This document shows positions 31,470-41,070 of a DNA stretch of 64,000 nucleotides, piece after piece (the stretch's first letter is position 1; every line of letters begins with the position of its first letter). The notes under the pieces are model-generated. The model was not told the origin of the DNA, did not search any database, and saw only the letters and a list, made by a program, of their open reading frames with translations. The position numbers and the translations under genes are program-made. Source of the DNA: Gracilaria domingensis (lineage: Eukaryota > Rhodophyta > Florideophyceae > Gracilariales > Gracilariaceae). Location of the stretch: NCBI GenBank assembly GCA_022539475.1, contig VCMS01000031.1, positions 186,001-250,000 of the forward strand, read 5' to 3'.

Positions 31470-32372
31470 TCAAAGCTGGGGGAATGGGGACGGGGATAAC
31501 TTTTCCTTAACAACGTTGACGTAGTTTGTATGAAAAGGAGCGGGGTCACCGCCTACAATGTTTCTTTCTTGGCGGGAAAAGTCGTAGAAGTACGCGTTCC
31601 TAAACTGAAAGTCGGAGAAAGAAGTAGGGAAGCCAACGAGAGTTTTCCCATATGCAAGAAGTCGCCCAACGGTCTCTTCCAGGAGGAAGGTAGTACCTGT
31701 CTTAAGCGAAACTATCTTCAACAGCTCTTTCATTATTGTGAGCACAACCGTACTGCACTCCGTAGCGACTACGTCCATAGGAATGAAACCTCTTGAGGCC
31801 CCGACGATGTTGAACGCTGATAGCCACACGAGCTTCTCATAATAGCTTACGAGAAATGTGTCTTCGTCGACAACCCCGCAAGTGAGACCCATAGACCTAA
31901 ACCTGTCTGCAACGTTGGAGGCCCACTTTCCTGTTGCGACAGTGAGACCATCCGGACGTTGAGGAGTGACACCATCCTGCGGAGCTGCGTTTCTTGAGGG
32001 GACACCAACGTATAGGACAACTTTTGAACATTTGTCCACACCGAGCTTCGAAACCAATGGTATGATGTCTCCATTCTGGAAGAAAACGAGATTCTCTCTG
32101 AGCGAATAAGGGCAAGCCTGAATTACGGTCTCCAGGGTGTTCGTTCTTCCACAAACTAGTATCGGTACATCAGAAAGATGAGAGGTAGCAGCCATGCTGC
32201 AGAATTCCTGTGCGGAAATGACCGTATATTCTTCGTTCGCCAGCATGGTACCTATACGCCCCCTTCCAACAATAACGGCCCGAGTCCTTCGGGCGGGAGA
32301 TGAGGCCTGAGGGACGTCAGAGTATCTGGGACTCGGAGGCGGAGTCGGAGGCATGTCGCACTGGGAGTTCAT
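31470..32372 (-). CDS. Ketopantoate-reductase-like (ApbA/PanE family) dehydrogenase
   Basis: A 300-residue protein from the ATG at 32372 (context GCAATGA); the frame is open further upstream but without an ATG. A Pro/Ser-rich N-terminal stretch (MPPTPPPSPRY) precedes a Rossmann nucleotide-binding motif AVIVGRGRIGTML near residues 33-45. Then VPILVCGRTNTLE and NLVFFQNGD follow the pattern of ketopantoate reductase N-domains (the NG of ALQNG). The C-terminal helical part includes FLVSYYEKLVWLSAFNIVGA, where the Lys in the KLxWN-like position fits the catalytic Lys of the family. True activity on ketopantoate is not established; many eukaryotic relatives have unknown substrates. No frame damage. 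Confidence 0.65.
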   Translation of the reverse strand: MNSQCDMPPTPPPSPRYSDVPQASSPARRTRAVIVGRGRIGTMLANEEYTVISAQEFCSMAATSHLSDVPILVCGRTNTLETVIQACPYSLRENLVFFQNGDIIPLVSKLGVDKCSKVVLYVGVPSRNAAPQDGVTPQRPDGLTVATGKWASNVADRFRSMGLTCGVVDEDTFLVSYYEKLVWLSAFNIVGASRGFIPMDVVATECSTVVLTIMKELLKIVSLKTGTTFLLEETVGRLLAYGKTLVGFPTSFSDFQFRNAYFYDFSRQERNIVGGDPAPFHTNYVNVVKEKLSPSPFPQL

Positions 32373-32769
32373 TGCAAGTGTTCGAATGTTTTTGTGTGAC
32401 GATAGAAATGGAAGATGGGGCGGAGAACTGCTGGGGTAAAGAGTGATACGTAAGTACAAACGGTTGGGAAGCGCAGAACGGGAACATGGTTCACTTTGTG
32501 AAAGTGAGCGAAATGTATGATATGTGATTGTACTGAATGAATGATAGGCCTTGTATGAGACGACAAGCCACAAAGTGTGATGATGTTTTATGAAAGGTAG
32601 GTGGAAGAGTAGAAAGTGTGCAATGAATGAAACTGATTTCGAACCTGAGTTGTAAAGTAGTTGTAAAGTACGAGTTACGGGGAGCTTGAATACAGGATGA
32701 AAGGAGCCATTTTGGCTTCATAAATGAGGTGAACGGGTTTTATAGCTTCAATGGGATTGCCATAATTAA

Positions 32770-33090
32770 AAGGATGGAGTTGGATTGCGCCCGAATATGT
32801 CTATAAAGGTCGTAGAAGCACTTATGAAGGAAGGAGTTGTAGACATGTTATTGTTGATGACGGTGGAGCCAGGGTTTGGAGGACAGGCGTTTATGGAGGG
32901 TGTTCTTGATAAGGTGCGACATGCAAGGGAGTTGTACCCAAGAATAGGGATACAGGTGGATGGAGGTATTGGACTGAGTACTGTGAAAGCAGTAGTGAAG
33001 GCCGGTGCAAACATTTCAGTTGCAGGATCTGCCATCTTTGGCTCGAGTAACCCAGCTCATGTCATAGCTGGTTTTCGAAAGGTTGGTTAG
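32770..33090 (+). pseudogene. Ribulose-phosphate 3-epimerase, C-terminal third only
   Basis: Starting directly after an in-frame TAA (32767-32769), the frame encodes about 106 residues matching the end of cytosolic-type ribulose-phosphate epimerase. Visible are GVGLRPNMSI, the signature MTVEPGFGGQAFM with the phosphate-loop region, QVDGGIGLSTV with the catalytic Asp, and the AGANISVAGSAIFG phosphate-binding loop. The full enzyme is about 225 residues. The N-terminal half, with the first catalytic Asp and metal-binding His residues, is absent between here and the neighbouring gene at 32372. It is a 5'-truncated copy, unless a distant exon exists. The retained reading frame suggests a young fragment. 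Confidence 0.8.
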
Positions 33091-33194
33091 AGATAGTAGC
33101 ATAAATTTATTGTTTATTACATTGTTACCTTTACGTGTTATCACAACTAAATTCTCCGTCTCCATTGGAGATGTATTTCTCTTGTATGACAACC

Positions 33195-33500
33195 GGGAAA
33201 GGATGTGAGAGAACATAAATATATCCCCAGTGGACGCTGAGAGGGAGGATGAACTACTCTACGTGCTATCATTGTTACCCATCCGGTGTCGAGTGGTGAC
33301 ATATTCTTTTTTTGTCACAACCCACAAAGGATGTGACGGAAGAAGAACATGCCCCCAGTCGAGACAGAGGGTGAGCAACTCTAAGTACAATCACTAGTCC
33401 CTAGCTTGCCTCCACTGGCAATATCTTCCTGTTTTGCTATAAACATCGAGTGGGGTTATGGTGGAAGAGAAAAATATCGCCGGTCGAGGCGAGGTGGGTG
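33195..33500. repeat. Imperfect tandem repeat of about 135 bases
   Basis: GGATGTGAGAGAACATA...CCCCAGT near 33202 is echoed by GGATGTGACGGAAGAAGAAC...CCCCAGT near 33337, with a weaker third copy after 33440. Diverged and non-coding. Confidence 0.45.
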
Positions 33501-33723
33501 GGGACTATGTGAAGAGGGGACAGAGAGATGGCGCTTAAATAGTGGAAGGTGCGGAGGTGTACAGTGGATGTTTTGGCGGGAAATGGGATGAGGGAAACAG
33601 GGACAATCATGGTGCTGGATATAGCCCGTGTGGTTGGACAGTGGGGGTGGACAGCACAGTTTAGCTCGATTGCACTGTATCGCAGCGGAAACTTCGATCC
33701 AACTACTACTTCTTTTTCTGAAG

Positions 33724-34653
33724 ATGTCGAACGGATACGTGAAGGATGAGGAGCTGTGGGTGCTGTTGGAGGGGAAGGAGGTACCGCAGACGCCGTCACC
33801 AAAGCGGGAAGAGGACGTGATTACGGCGGCTGGTCGGATGTCGCAGAAGAAGGAAGTGGCTGAGGAAGGAAAGAAGTGTGAGGCGAGGAGAGGGGATGGT
33901 GATGAGGTGGAGAAGGGGGTAGAATTGGAGGTGGAGGGGGTCGCAATGGAGAGAAGGGGTGCGGTGCATCTGAGTCAGTTAGAGGTTGGAGACCAGATAG
34001 AGAGTGGGGGCGGAGAGGGTGACAGGGAGATGCGGTTTGTGGGGGAGATGAAGGCGAGGGTGGGGATGTTGGGGTTGGTGATGAAGGAGCAACTGGACGA
34101 TGGAATTGTGGAGATTGTAACGGAAATGGGCGGTGTGGTGCTGAGTGGGGGTGGTAGTGGTGTTTCGGTTGAGGCGATTTCGAGCCTGCGGAATTCGTTG
34201 TCGGTATTGGGAGTGGAGATGAGAAATCATGTGTATGGGATAGTGGAGTGTGCGGGAAGGGAGGTTGGAGAGTTGCGGGAGGAGAATAGGGTTCTGAACG
34301 AGAGGTTGGACGTGCTGGAGAAGGAGGTGAAGGAGCTGTGCAAGAGGCAAAGATTGGTGGAAGAGGAGACGGTGAAAGGAGGTGTGGAGGGAAAGACGGA
34401 GAAGGGAAGTGTGGGAAGGGTGGCGGTGCAGAAGGGGTCTCCTGTGACACCGAAGACAAAGGGTGGTGGGGTTGGGGATGAGAAGAGCCGTCTGAAGAAG
34501 AGGCGTAAGGAGATGAAGAAGGTGGTGGAGGAGGTGCCGCGGGAGGGAGTGAGAGCTCCGGTGGTGACTGGGTTTAGGAGTGCGGCGGACGTAGCGCGGA
34601 CTGCGAAGGGGATTTTGAGGGGACAGGAGGAGAGAAGGATGGGAGGGATTTGA
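33724..34653 (+). CDS. Acidic/basic coiled-coil protein, unknown
   Basis: A 309-residue protein from the ATG at 33724 (context GAAGATGTCG), supported by the run of matching composition to the stop. The N-terminal third is charged (Glu, Lys). Residues about 170-225 form a clear leucine-zipper-like coiled coil (NRVLNERLDVLEKEVKELCK). The C-terminal third is Lys/Arg-rich (RLKKRRKEMKK), suggesting nuclear location. Codons are strikingly G-rich, so long open frames also appear on the opposite strand; I treat those as shadows. It sits just before transposon element 2 and could belong to a mobile element. No family recognised. Confidence 0.55.
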   Translation: MSNGYVKDEELWVLLEGKEVPQTPSPKREEDVITAAGRMSQKKEVAEEGKKCEARRGDGDEVEKGVELEVEGVAMERRGAVHLSQLEVGDQIESGGGEGDREMRFVGEMKARVGMLGLVMKEQLDDGIVEIVTEMGGVVLSGGGSGVSVEAISSLRNSLSVLGVEMRNHVYGIVECAGREVGELREENRVLNERLDVLEKEVKELCKRQRLVEEETVKGGVEGKTEKGSVGRVAVQKGSPVTPKTKGGGVGDEKSRLKKRRKEMKKVVEEVPREGVRAPVVTGFRSAADVARTAKGILRGQEERRMGGI

Positions 34654-34924
34654 AGCCGTTTTGGGGCGAGGCGGGTATACGAGAAGGGGGAGAGTTGTGC
34701 ACCTGACTTCTACAAAATGAACGCGTGATGGGCGAGAAATGGGTAAATAGCGGGGGTGGTGTGGACTGGGAAGAAGTGATGGGATGATTGAGGTGGGATG
34801 AGTTGCGATTGGCATTGCAACATGGGAGAAAATGGAAACGCAAACTAGCACGAGTGCAGTTTTGAGAGAGGGTCGCGGAAAAGAGTGAATGGGGTGGTGG
34901 GGCGAAGTAGAACCTCTACAAAAA

Positions 34925-35617
34925 CTAGGGGACCCAAGCACTAAACTGCGCGAAATGGAATTTAATATTCCAAAATTTCTTAATTTTTTGAGTGCCAGCC
35001 TCTGCTACCCCCTCGCGCGCCCCAAATAGCCCCAAAACTAGCTTAGTTTCCAAAGCGAACAGACTATATTCCACTTTGCAGAACACAGACGTAAGAACAT
35101 TTTCAATCTCAGCGTCAGGCGCGGACTCGTAATCGAGCACAGAGTTGTACTCTGAAGGTTCTTCGAGCAAGGAAGGAGACCTGCTTTCTGATATGGATTG
35201 GTCCTCAGAGTCACTTTCATTATTGCTGTGAATCATGGGCTGTACTTCTCCTCTTTCGATACTGGTGTCATACTGAGTCCCAGTACTTAGAATACTGGGT
35301 TCTTTGGTGACCGGCGGCTGCACAGTCTCAAATTCGAGATATTCCCTGTTTGTCTCTTCTGGAATCGATTTGCATGAAGTGCGGGCGCTCGTAGCTTTGA
35401 GAGTTTCTTCCCGGACCTTTTCGGCTGTTTTGTATTCCCATCTACATATTCTTTTCCTAGGAATCCATTCTTCTGATACTTTCACGTTAAGATCTGAGGA
35501 TTCCTGACACCTCAGATCGTCATGCCCAGGGCAAATGGAGTCGGAATCACTTTCAGCATGACGTACTGCCACTTCCCACCTGCTTTTCTTCTTTCTTTCT
35601 GGATATTCCAATGACAT
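34925..35617 (-). mobile_element. N-terminal Tnp2 transposase remnant (element 2)
   Basis: Starts with an ATG (context GCAAAATG) and encodes about 230 residues, acidic and Ser-rich. It contains two copies of a basic motif followed by Arg-Trp-Glu: RKKKSRWE near the start and RKRICRWE about 50 residues on. The same motif occurs twice at the start of element 3 (KKRRKRWE, RQKRRFRWE), where it lies in frame with a recognisable Tnp2 core. Here the core is missing and the frame ends abruptly, so element 2 is internally or 3' deleted and non-autonomous. The divergent partner gene starts 620 bases away at 36237. Confidence 0.6.
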
Positions 35618-36236
35618 TTTGCAGTGTTTCCAATATGACACAGCCCAAAGACAGCCCGAAGAAGGTGCATCAAAGTTTATGAGTCCTAAAATGGAGTTTG
35701 ATTGATTCGTCTCAAAAGGCTTCTAGCAACTGGAGAAAAGGAGCTAAAGCTTGCTGAATTTTCTTGAATTGGATTAATTTATTTCAAGAATGCTCATCTG
35801 ACTAAGGTCGATACAAATGAATCAGATCATGATCATCGAGGTAACAGGCTCTTGCTTTCTCTTCGACGGAAAGGTTTCCGCGCGCAACAAGCGATGACTT
35901 TGCTACTTGAGGAGTGATGTCGCTGCTTTTCCAAGAGCAACATGTGGCTCTCACACCCCTCTATCATCGTCACCTGCTCGCCTCAACGAGGAGTAGCTGG
36001 GATCCCTGGCTACAAACGAAGTCTGCCTGTCCGTTTCCTACTCTCCTGCTCTATCTCTCAGTCGCGCGTAAGTCACACGTATGTACAGGTCAATACGTTT
36101 TCGTAATATACTCTTGGTGCTCCTCGTCTTCTCAACAAGGGAGCATCGTACGAGCGCACAACCGACTGTATTCTTACTGTGAATTGTCTTCGAATACATT
36201 TGTGGAGCAGAAAGCCACCATCCCTTCTTCTTCTCC

Positions 36237-37558
36237 ATGGGTTCCAGAGTCACTCCAGACGTCACTGTCGATATCAACTCTGCATCCAGAGCGCCACTCA
36301 ATAATGGGAGCTCTCTCTCTTCGAGCGTTCTCGTATTACCTCCGAACAGCGTTGGAATTCCCACGGCTGCCTACAAGAGGCGCATGAAGGCATCAGACAA
36401 ACCCGGTGTCCCGACTGGAACCTTGATCTCGGCCCGTCTTGTCTTCAACCGGCTCTACCGCGAAAAGATGTCTGGTGATTTCGTTTCCAACGAAGACTTC
36501 CCTATCTATCCGGAAATGGCAAATAACGTGAAGGACCTCATCAGATCGTTTGTCTACCAGCGCATGAAATTGAAGAGAGGAGAGCGTTCGTTTTCTTCTG
36601 TCAAGATTGAGTTCGCTGATCTTTTTTCGCAGCTCAAGCGTAAGATTGAGGACAAGGTTCCTGTATTTCAAGCGGCGCAGAACAGCTGGATTGCGACTGA
36701 GTTTATCAAGGAAGTTATGCAGCGCGACAGGAAGGCTAGAACCGAGGCGGCAAAGAAAGCGGATCGAAAAAGATCTTCAGAACAAGGTAGGGCGAATTCT
36801 GACTCCCATCCTTCACTTCATGAGGGTAATGCTACTTCGGACGCACGAAATGTTTCGGATGTGGTAGCTCGCAACACAGAAAACCTTCGATTTCTTGAGG
36901 ACGTGGCGAGAATAGATCGCGGGGCAGTGCTCTCTCAATCGAAATTTCTCATCGAGATATAAGTCCAACACCGAGCACGGAAAGACAGGCATACCGAAAA
37001 GCTCCGGATGGGTGCATTGAGCCAAACACTCATCGTGAAGAACGAGAAGAAGTTGAGTCCCCTGGGATGAGTGACGCATACAATTCTCGTTTAAAAGTTC
37101 CTAAAAGAGGCCCTTCGGGGCAAGATAGCCGAGAGAAAGAAGAAACGAACGAAGCATTCGACTCGGAGGTTGATTATGGCGGTGCTACATCAGTGAAGTC
37201 TCAACGCCGGTCTGATAAATCCAGGAAGGCGGGAAAAAGACGCCTCTATACTCAGTCTTCGAATGATTCTCGCTACTCCGCTTCTAATGTTTCCCACGAG
37301 GAGCCACCGAAAAAGAAGATTCGAAGGAAAAGAGGGAAGGATAATTGCAAGGCTACGAGACAAATTCATGAACCGAAGCAACGTGTGTTTTCAGCCAATG
37401 AGTCAAGTGTCCCTCCGATCTCAGAACAAGTTGATTCCATCCGTCCGAATCCTCGTGAAAATGTCAAATTATCTCGTAGATCTCGTCAGCCAAGTCAGAA
37501 AGCTCGTGAAATGAATGTGAGAAAGAAGACATCTGGCTCCCGTCCTCCTCGTTCCTAA
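36237..37558 (+). mobile_element. Divergent second gene of Tnp2 element 2, one frameshift
   Basis: From the ATG at 36237 (CTCCATGG) the first 241 residues are clearly homologous to the intact gene at 41071-42480. Shared stretches include the KASDKPGVPTG block, LVFNRLYR, YPEMAN, QRMKLKRGER and EFIKE followed by QRDRKA. The frame closes at 36962. A Lys/Arg-rich continuation follows in another frame (37067-37558, ending KKTSGSRPPRS), which corresponds to the basic tail of the homolog, so one shift has occurred near 36960-37060. The protein is highly basic and likely nuclear. Known analogy is TnpA of En/Spm, which binds subterminal repeats; this is inference. Promoter shared with the 35617 gene. 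Confidence 0.65.
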
Positions 37559-38333
37559 GCTTCTCATCACAAGCAGTTATCTTTCTCCCAGAGAGGTATG
37601 ATTACTTTCCGTAAGTTATCATAATGTTGGATGTGAGGAACATTTGATTTAATGTAGGTTTGCTTCCTGGTTTCAAATTCTCACGCGTTTTACGAGTTAT
37701 TACTAACGTTGCTTTACCCCATTGTCTTCATAATTCTTCTCATTGGGAACTAAGTTGTCGCATCAACTGCGCCACGGCGACTATTATTGTACGTTATTGT
37801 ACGTTGTGTCTTCGCTCGGATCTTCGGTCGGCTTGACCTCAAGTCACCTATGGGCAAGAGACGCGGTACTACTTTCTTTCCTACGACTACTTTATCCAGT
37901 GACTACTGCCACAATTCTATATGATTATATGATGGAGACAGAGAGTTCAGTGTTTCGCGATACTGATAGCGAAAGTGACGTTTGTTCTCTATCTCAATCT
38001 TGTTAAAGAAGCATTTGCTTCAGGGTTATTTCTGACAATGGACGACGAACTACGCCACACGTTCTCTATTTGCTTTTCTTGAGCTCGATACGTTCATGAT
38101 AGGTGCTGATAGCGCCAGAGCTACAGCCACCAGTTAGAAGGAATGGACCGCACAAGGTCCCTTCCCAGAACATACACTGGCCCACTAAACGTCGCTATAT
38201 GCGCGTGTTTTTTGGCATTACGTCTACGTAACCGTAGTACCTTTTGGAAGCTCTTAATGCCTTTTTGGCGTGCATATAATATTCCGATTGCGCGTAGTTT
38301 TTGGACAAACCACATCGTACAAATGTTCTGAAA
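37559..38333. other. No supported gene
   Basis: 3' flank of element 2 and left flank of element 3. Contains CACTAAAC at 38183, a possible CACTA-type tip, but no matching opposite end was found. Confidence 0.4.
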
Positions 38334-38890
38334 TGGTTTGAATTTGGGTCATCTTACGACCAAAAGTTAACCATTCATCTTTATAGTAATTTGGTCTTAG
38401 TATCGTACTGCTTCAGGCACGATTGGGTCGTGGCGAGGCCCAAAACATGAAGGTTTTGGGGACATACTATATGCTTAAAAAGGCTTAGGATGGTTTGAAT
38501 TGAGGCCATATTAGAACCCAAAGTTGACCTTTTGGTCAGAATAAGATGGTATTACTATCGTACTGCTGTAGGCGCAATAGCGTCTCCATAATGCCCAGAA
38601 CAGGCAGAGTGTAGGGCCATATACCATTGCTAACACGTTTACAGTTAGTAAGAATTGCGGCCAAACTACAACCATAATTTGAACCCTTGTGGTCAGAAAA
38701 AGTTGGTATTTTATCGTACCGCTGCCGGCCTCATTGGGTCCTCTGATAGTAGGCCATATTTTGGCATACCTTAGGAGGCAAAATTTGGTCTACATTTTGG
38801 ACCTATACAGTACTTATTTGGAGCCATAAATTAGGGACAATTTTTGAGGTAATCTCGGCCATGTTACGGCCATAATTTGGCCAGCCGATA
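38334..38890. repeat. Imperfect tandem repeats of about 155 bases at the left side of element 3
   Basis: TGGTTTGAATT recurs at 38334 and 38491, a related start at about 38644 and a weaker one near 38778. Each unit holds AGTTGACC-like, GTATCGTACTGCT and GGCCATAT motifs. GGCCATATTTTGG-type motifs recur on the far side of the element near 43430-43540. Such arrays are typical of subterminal regions of CACTA elements. Confidence 0.65.
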
Positions 38891-38893
38891 TGT

Positions 38894-40260
38894 TCACTGG
38901 GCGACAAATGCCTCCAGAACACGCGTTTTTCTGTCAGAACACACTAATGGTATTCCTCGTTCCAGATCTCTAAGATCCCGCACAATCATGTGCATGAATG
39001 TATCAAAGTATTTCGACGAATGTGACCCGGATACAACGGCAAGTATGATGCAGTTATTCGCCCGCGATCTTTCCTTGGCACTAAAGTTTAGAATGGTGCG
39101 CACAATCGGCCATGTGGAAACAGGTTCTCCCTTTCGAGTCTTCGCACATTCAAACCCGTCCGTGGAAATCGTGAGAAAGGCGAATATCTCTCCGGATTCT
39201 TCGGACCAGGCTGTCATTTTCTCCTTGAACAATCGTCTGAACATCTGTCCATGAAAGAAATCATGCTTCTCTTCGTCATCCCAGTGCCCTAAGCATGCTT
39301 TCTTGGCGCGACAGCACCCCTGTACTATCTCTTGGAAGGAAGACCAAGCACTGCAGAGAGATTTAAGGGCAACGGAGGGAAGCATGTACCAAAATCATTC
39401 GCTTCCGATTCCTTTGAGAGGATTGGAACACACCGGACATTCTGCTGCGTGCCCCGAGTTTGCCAGCTGATACTGCATGACCGACAGGACACATGTTCAA
39501 GTAATACTTTGCGGGTAATGAGTGGCGTGCTGCATATGACGCCAGAGTTCTGTATGAGACCTTCGATTTGACAGGCTCAACTACGAGAAGCCTTTCAATT
39601 GTTCTCTCTGATATGTTTGACAGTTCTGCGGTGTACAAGAAAGCGCTTAGTCTGCGAAACTCGAGAGCATTCGGGCTCACTTCCGAATGCCCATCTTAAT
39701 ATGGAGAACTCCCAGAACCAGTTGAACAGATTAGAGACTCCTGAGATCTAAATTGACTGCTCTAAAGCGTGTTGCAGTACATGGAACTGTCGGGTTGAGC
39801 CAGTGTCAATGAGATATTGCCTTCTTCTTTCTCGACACAAGGCAAAGAACTGGGATTTTGAACTGAATTGAGCGGCTGTTCTTCGTCTTCCAACAAAATG
39901 CCATTATCTTCGAACTGATTTATGACGTGGTCATCCTGTAAAACCGCGCTTTCATCCATTTCAGAAGGTTTTTCACCGCCTACCTGGTCGTCCATCACGT
40001 CAGATGTTCTTTCTTCCACAATATCTTCATTGATATTGGCTTGCATCTCAACTTGACTACCTGCTATCTCCCATCTGAATCTTCTCTTCTGACGCGGAGA
40101 TTGGTGATGTTCCAATTCATCTTTGTTATCAGAGCTGTCTGAGTGTGATTGAAACATCTTCGAGGACGCTGTAGTCGTCAGTTCCCATCGCTTTCTTCTC
40201 TTTTTGGTGTTAGAAAGCACTTTGTCACTCACTGCTTCGTAACTCAGAGGATGCGATAAG
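38894..40260 (-). mobile_element. Tnp2 transposase, broken copy (element 3)
   Basis: The segment 40232-39762 encodes the basic Arg-Trp-Glu N-terminal region (KKRRKRWELT, RQKRRFRWE) and an acidic stretch. After in-frame stops the same frame resumes near 39680 with NALEFRRLSAFLYTAELSN and CPVGH, matching element 1. A shift leads to the core at 39385-38894 with STDGFECAKTRKGEP, WPIVRTILNF, SGSHSSKYFDTFMHMIV. The rest of the transposase is missing. It thus carries at least two stops and one shift and is dead. The shared reading frame shows that the Arg-Trp-Glu region is the true N-terminus of these transposases. Its divergent partner gene (41071-42480) is intact. Confidence 0.7.
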
Positions 40261-41070
40261 AGGTAGCTCTCTCACGCAGATGATGCTATCAGAAAATTGC
40301 AACGAGAGATACAACAACTGCTGAGGTTCATGGCATAGCGTTTTACAATTCAGGGAGGTACACTTTACTGGGATATATCGCTAGGTTTTTTCTAATCACA
40401 TCAAATAATTCCCAAAAAGTTTCTGAGGCAGGATTTTCAAACTTTGTACTCTTCACTGCGAACCTACTATCCCGAAGTTCTCCGCTCCGTGCCCCGCATA
40501 TCCATGTTTCTCTTCGATCCCCTTTCGGTTGAACTGGAACGCGCGCCTTTGCCACACATGGTACTTGACCGACGCGATGGACATGTACTCCTCCACCCCA
40601 TATTCGCACTCAGCGTCTACCGGAAACTCTGGGACTGCCCTTCTCCGTTGCTTCTTCCAGGACGTGCATACGGAAAGTGTCTCTGCAGTTTTCAGGCCTC
40701 GAAACGCTTCGAGTTTCACCATATCCCGAGTGAGTGTTCCCCCTTTTGCATATCTGCCGCGATCACGCTTTTCTCCTTCGACATCTTTTGCGCGGAGATT
40801 CTATCCCTTCCCACTTTGTATGGGCTCCCTCCTTCTCTGACACCTTGCCACCGCGGCTTCTCGTAGTCTGTGAAATCTTCCTCAGCCTTTGTGCATAGTC
40901 GTTCACTACGTTTGCATCCTTGAGTACCGACGTTCTGCCAGTTGCAGATAGTTGCGAAGTAAGCATTTCAAAGCTCTTCTCGTTTCCTGCGACGCATGTC
41001 TTCACACAACTGACCGTCAGTGTTTCCTGTCATATATATGTGTCATCAATCTCACCAGCTCATCGTTACA

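Noticed and set aside
33821-34941. Pro/Ser-rich minus-strand frames of 212 and 320 codons
   Set aside because: Antisense shadows of the G-rich coiled-coil gene at 33724-34653; no ATG context or motif.
34939-38190. CACTAAAC at 34939 and 38183 as left tips of CACTA elements 2 and 3
   Set aside because: No GTTTAGTG right tip or 3-bp target duplication could be found, so the tips remain unproven.
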